In this document: piece after piece, positions 60,823 to 64,000 of the stretch | Position numbering within the stretch: position 1 is the first letter of the stretch | Layout of the letters: every line of letters starts with the position of its first letter | NCBI GenBank assembly: GCA_902826835.1 | Contig: CADEGH010000003.1 | Coordinates: forward strand, 176,021-240,020 | Reading direction: 5' to 3' | Length of the DNA: 64,000 nucleotides | Source: an uncultured bacterium | Lineage (GTDB): Bacteria > Planctomycetota > GCA-002687715 | Notes under the pieces: generated by a model | Told to the model about the DNA's origin: nothing | Databases searched by the model: none | The model's input: the letters and a program-made list of their open reading frames with translations, nothing else | Translations under genes and position numbers: made by a program

Positions 60823-63318
60823 ATGAGAGCCACGCTTGCGCTTGCCTGCTTGATCGTCGCGAGTCCGATTCCGACCATCGCGCAGACCTGGAACGATTCT
60901 CGATCGACCATGGGCAGAGTCGAATCGAGTACCCCCTCTTTCGTCGAAAACCGCGGGCAGTGGGCCACGCCGGCCCAGTTTGTCGCCCGCGCGGGCGCGA
61001 TGACGGTCGGCCTCGAGTCTCGGGCACTCGTGCTCAATCTCGTCCTCGAAAAGGACGAGACCCGCCTTCGCGGGGCCGTCGTTCGACTCCACCTCGAAGG
61101 TGGCGACAGGACTCCTACCCTGCGGGGCGAGGCGGAGCAGCCGGGCACCCGAAACTTCTTCCTCGGATCGGAGGAGGGCACGAGCCGGACCGGCCTCCGC
61201 GCCTACTCGAGCGTCCTCTACGAAGACCTCGCTCCCGGGGTCTCGATGCGCGTCCGAAGCGGGGGTCCGTGCGTCGCCTACGATCTCCACGTCGAACCGG
61301 GTGCCGACCCGGAGTCCCTCCGATTCCGCTGCGAGGGCCACGTCGGCCTGACCATTGCCGAAGACGGTGCCCTCCTCGTCCACACCCCGGCCGGCCCCGT
61401 ACGTCAGACTCCGCCGGTGGCCTGGCAGGTCGACTCGTCCGGGCAACGGCATCCCCTGCCGAGCGCCTTCCGCCTGCTCGAGGGCGATCGTTACGGTTTG
61501 GTCGTCGATGGTCGCAATCCGGAGTTCGCCCTCGTGATCGATCCGGGACTGGAGTTCGCCTCCTTCCTCGGCGGCTCGCTCCAAGACGAGGTCACCGCCG
61601 TCCGCTTGACCCAGGCCGGAGAGATCCTCTGCGCCGGCGTCACCTCCTCGCCCAACTTCCCGACCACCGCCGGCAGTTTCGATGTCAGCTTGGCCGGGAC
61701 GACCGATCTCTTCGTGGCGAAGTTCGACGCGACCGCGAGCAACCTCGTCTTCGCGACCTTCATCGGCGGATCCTCCTTCGAACTCCTCGAACGGGGCAGC
61801 CTTGCGGTCTCTCCCCAGGGCGAGGCCATCGTCGCGGGCACCACCCAATCCGCCGACTTCCCGACGACTCCGAACTGCCAGGACCCGACCTTCAACGGCG
61901 GCACCGCGGATGCGTTCTTGGTGAAGGTCGCGATCGGCGGCACGAGCCTCGTATTTTCCACCTTCTTCGGCGGCTCCGGCTCCGACCGCGGCACCGGCGT
62001 GGCCGCGACCTCGGGGGGTGACATCTTCGTGGTGGGATCCACGGAATCCGTCAACCTGCCGCTGAACTCACCTTTCGATTCGACACTCGGTGGGTTCACT
62101 GACGCCTTCGTCGCCAAGTACGGCTCCGGCGGACTGATCACGATGTCGAGCTACCTCGGCGGAAGCGGCTTCGACGTCGCCACTCACGTCGCGATCGGAC
62201 CCGGGAACGAGCCGGTCATCACGGGAGTCACCCAGTCGAACAACTTTCCGACCACCGGTGGTGCCTTCGACCAGAGCTTCAACGGCAACCCCGGAGACGG
62301 CTTCGTGGTGCGCCTATCCGCCAGCGGCCAGCAGTTCCTCGCCTCGACCTACATCGGCGGCAATTTCGACGATCGTGCCGAAGGATGTGTGGTCGCCGGA
62401 GACGGCTCGGTCTTTGTCGTCGGCAAGGAGCAGTCGAGCGACTTCCCCTCCACTCCGGGCGCCGTCAATCTCGCGCCGATCGGCGAGAATGTCTTCGTGG
62501 CGAAGTTCTCGGCGTCGCTCGCCCTGACCTTCTGCCTCCGCTACGGCGGGGCGGGTGCGGATCTCGGATACGGCATTGTCCTCGACGCGTTCGGCGGGCC
62601 GGTCGTCTGCGGCGAAACGACCTCCTCGGATCTCCCCGTCACCCCGGGTGCGTTCGACGCGAACCTCGGGGCGGCCCCCTTCTTCAACGGCACCGACAGC
62701 CTCGTTGCCCAGTTCTCCCCGGACGGCACGACTCTCCGTTACGCGACCCACCTCGGAAACGGCCCGTTTGCGCGTGCCTACGACCTCGCGTTCAACGGAA
62801 TCGGCAGCGTCGTGATCGGCGGGGTCGTAGGCGACCAGGCCTTTCCGACGACGAGTGGCGCGTTTACGCTCGCGAACAGCGGAATCGACGACGGGTACAT
62901 CGCCCGCCTCGATCTTCTCCCGATCGGCGCCACCCGCTTCGGCGTTGCGACGCCAGGCTGCGCCGGTCTGCCGGTGATTTCGGTCGCCTCGCAACCGCGC
63001 GTCGGCAACGTCGCCTTTGCTCTCGATTGCGCGCGCGCTCCCCAGTCAGGCGTCGGGTTCCTCGGGATCAGTGGGGCCGGGCTCGCCTCGCCACTCCTGG
63101 CCGGAGGAATCCAGGTGTGGATCAACCCCTCCGCCCCGGGTTTCGACATCTTCCCGGTGGCAAGCAACGCCACCGGACTGGCACTGATCCCCATCCCCCT
63201 CCCCACCATCCCGAGCCTGGCGGGAATCCGCGCCTTCGGGCAATTTGTGTGGCTCGATGGCTGCGCACCTGGCGGGGTGAGCGCTTCAGACGGGATCGAC
63301 ATCACCATTCAACCCTGA
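60823..63318 (+). CDS. Secreted SBBP-repeat beta-propeller protein
   Basis: An 831-residue exported protein. The ATG at 60823 has a good ribosome site and opens a signal peptide (LALACLIVASPIPTIAQ). The N-terminal part begins STPSFVENRGQW, a pattern usual ahead of SBBP repeats. About seven SBBP-type repeats follow (YLGGSGFDVATHVAIGPGN; NFPTTGGAFDQSFNGNPGD; and so on). The C-terminal module starts ATPGCAGLPVISVASQPRVG and ends ASDGIDITIQP, similar to others in this window. Function unknown, probably surface-exposed. A sigma factor gene converges on it 24 bp downstream. Confidence 0.87.
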   Translation: MRATLALACLIVASPIPTIAQTWNDSRSTMGRVESSTPSFVENRGQWATPAQFVARAGAMTVGLESRALVLNLVLEKDETRLRGAVVRLHLEGGDRTPTLRGEAEQPGTRNFFLGSEEGTSRTGLRAYSSVLYEDLAPGVSMRVRSGGPCVAYDLHVEPGADPESLRFRCEGHVGLTIAEDGALLVHTPAGPVRQTPPVAWQVDSSGQRHPLPSAFRLLEGDRYGLVVDGRNPEFALVIDPGLEFASFLGGSLQDEVTAVRLTQAGEILCAGVTSSPNFPTTAGSFDVSLAGTTDLFVAKFDATASNLVFATFIGGSSFELLERGSLAVSPQGEAIVAGTTQSADFPTTPNCQDPTFNGGTADAFLVKVAIGGTSLVFSTFFGGSGSDRGTGVAATSGGDIFVVGSTESVNLPLNSPFDSTLGGFTDAFVAKYGSGGLITMSSYLGGSGFDVATHVAIGPGNEPVITGVTQSNNFPTTGGAFDQSFNGNPGDGFVVRLSASGQQFLASTYIGGNFDDRAEGCVVAGDGSVFVVGKEQSSDFPSTPGAVNLAPIGENVFVAKFSASLALTFCLRYGGAGADLGYGIVLDAFGGPVVCGETTSSDLPVTPGAFDANLGAAPFFNGTDSLVAQFSPDGTTLRYATHLGNGPFARAYDLAFNGIGSVVIGGVVGDQAFPTTSGAFTLANSGIDDGYIARLDLLPIGATRFGVATPGCAGLPVISVASQPRVGNVAFALDCARAPQSGVGFLGISGAGLASPLLAGGIQVWINPSAPGFDIFPVASNATGLALIPIPLPTIPSLAGIRAFGQFVWLDGCAPGGVSASDGIDITIQP

Positions 63319-63342
63319 GAGTCGAATCGCCGTCCCCGCCTC

Positions 63343-63906
63343 TCAGCGCTCCAGTTCGCGCGCGAGCCAAGCTCTCGCGAACTGCCACTCGCGCTTGACG
63401 GTCGCCGCGGAAATCCCAAGGGCGAGGGCGGTCTCTTCGATCGAGAGTCCGGAGAAGTAGCGCAGCGTCACCACCTCGACGAGGCGCGGATCTTCGTCCC
63501 CGAGTCGCTGGAGTACCTCGTCGAGCTGCAACAACTCGACATCGTGGTGATCGTTCGCCGCGGGAAGATCGGTCAACGTGACGCGGAACCGACCGCCACC
63601 GCGCTTCTGGCTCCGACGCCCTCGCGCCGCATCGACGAGAACCCGTCGCATCGACTCCGCGGCCGCGCGGAGGAAGTGCGTTCGCCCCTCGACCGAAAGC
63701 TCGCGTCCGCCGAGGAGACGCAAATAGGCCTCGTGGACGAGCGCGGTCGGCTGCAGGGTCACTTGCGAACGCTCGCGCGCCATGAGTGCTCGCGCGACCT
63801 CGCGCAACTCCTCGTACAAGAGCGGCGCCAAGCGCTCTGCCGCGCGCTCGCGGCCCGATGCGACCGCATCGACGACGGCGGTCAGATCCAACTTGTCGCC
63901 GCTCAC
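63343..63906 (-). CDS. ECF-type RNA polymerase sigma factor
   Basis: A 187-residue factor of the sigma-70 ECF group common in Planctomycetota (TIGR02999-like). Region 2 is TLQPTALVHEAYLRLLGG, then THFLRAAAESMRRVLVDAAR. Region 4 is VVTLRYFSGLSIEETALALG, then ISAATVKREWQFARAWLARE. The GTG start at 63906 overlaps the stop of the partial gene at the window edge (GTGA), so it is likely co-translated with it. Confidence 0.92.
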   Translation of the reverse strand: MSGDKLDLTAVVDAVASGRERAAERLAPLLYEELREVARALMARERSQVTLQPTALVHEAYLRLLGGRELSVEGRTHFLRAAAESMRRVLVDAARGRRSQKRGGGRFRVTLTDLPAANDHHDVELLQLDEVLQRLGDEDPRLVEVVTLRYFSGLSIEETALALGISAATVKREWQFARAWLARELER

Positions 63907-64000
63907 CGCCCCGGCTCCGCGGGCGGCACCGCCTCGAGTTGTCTTCGGATATCACGGGCAGCGGGCGCATCCGGCCCGAGTTCCCGCTCCACGACGGGAA
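63903..64000 (-). CDS. 3' end of a gene, TPR-like tail (partial)
   Basis: The last 31 codons of a gene entering from the right. The visible tail is VVERELGPDAPAARDIRRQL followed by EAVPPAEPGR and TGA. The ELGPDAPAARDIRRQL piece resembles a tetratricopeptide repeat end, often seen at the end of kinase or TPR proteins. The stop overlaps the sigma factor start (GTGA). Confidence 0.5.
   Translation of the reverse strand, partial: PVVERELGPDAPAARDIRRQLEAVPPAEPGR

Overview
This is a high-GC, gene-dense bacterial window whose content points to the Planctomycetota. The reasons are several ECF sigma factors (one fused to a membrane anchor and a large exported part), a Ser/Thr kinase fused to FG-GAP repeats, many secreted beta-propeller or FG-GAP proteins that end in similar C-terminal modules, a bacterial topoisomerase VI, and an ArsC-like selenoprotein. 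This assignment is inference; no marker gene such as 16S rRNA is present.

Layout. 1-4.35 kb: a class A beta-lactamase converges on a sigma factor/transmembrane/exported-domain fusion. 4.5-10.04 kb: two tandem secreted delta-60-repeat proteins with duplicated 5' regions and a perfectly identical 148-bp 3' segment. 10.04-13.4 kb: a debris zone. It holds a helix-turn-helix gene followed by a truncated nucleotidyltransferase toxin, an N-terminally truncated YgjP-like metalloprotease abutting the C-terminal piece of a secreted protein, a propeller-like remnant, and a ParD antitoxin whose ParE toxin gene has one in-frame stop. 13.4-15.5 kb: two tandem IPT/TIG-domain secreted proteins. 15.7-26.3 kb: a tightly overlapping defence operon, hsdM - DUF262/DUF1524 (GmrSD-like) - hsdS - small unknown gene - ImmA/IrrE-XRE - DUF4411/PIN-like - hsdR, with a truncated SGNH-hydrolase fragment at its right edge.

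26.7-31.4 kb: an ECF sigma factor and a large kinase/FG-GAP fusion. 31.7-34.6 kb: tRNA-Pro(CGG), fructose-1,6-bisphosphatase, a MoxR ATPase and a DUF6941-like protein. 34.6-38.2 kb: topoisomerase VI subunits B and A on the minus strand, with translational overlap. 38.3-40.2 kb: an ABC-2 ATPase/permease pair. 40.4-46.7 kb: a secreted protein, a polytopic membrane protein, an S9 peptidase and a histidine-phosphatase homologue lacking its catalytic His. 46.7-47.07 kb: a selenoprotein with an in-frame TGA and a candidate SECIS hairpin. 47.2-52.9 kb: two paralogous FG-GAP proteins flanking a matrixin-like metalloprotease whose signal peptide is frameshifted. 52.85-58.98 kb: a minus-strand operon of an ABC ATPase-permease fusion, a PDZ lipoprotein and two FG-GAP-like secreted proteins, every junction overlapping. 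59.0-64.0 kb: TspO, a methyltransferase, an SBBP-repeat protein, an ECF sigma factor and the 3' end of a TPR-like gene.

Two themes stand out. First, many surface proteins carry similar C-terminal modules, and in the two tandem or near-tandem pairs the DNA for that module is far more alike than the rest of the gene. Second, mobile and defence material sits at 10-13 kb (decayed: two antitoxin-side genes intact, both toxin-side genes broken) and at 15.7-26.3 kb (apparently intact composite type I restriction operon).
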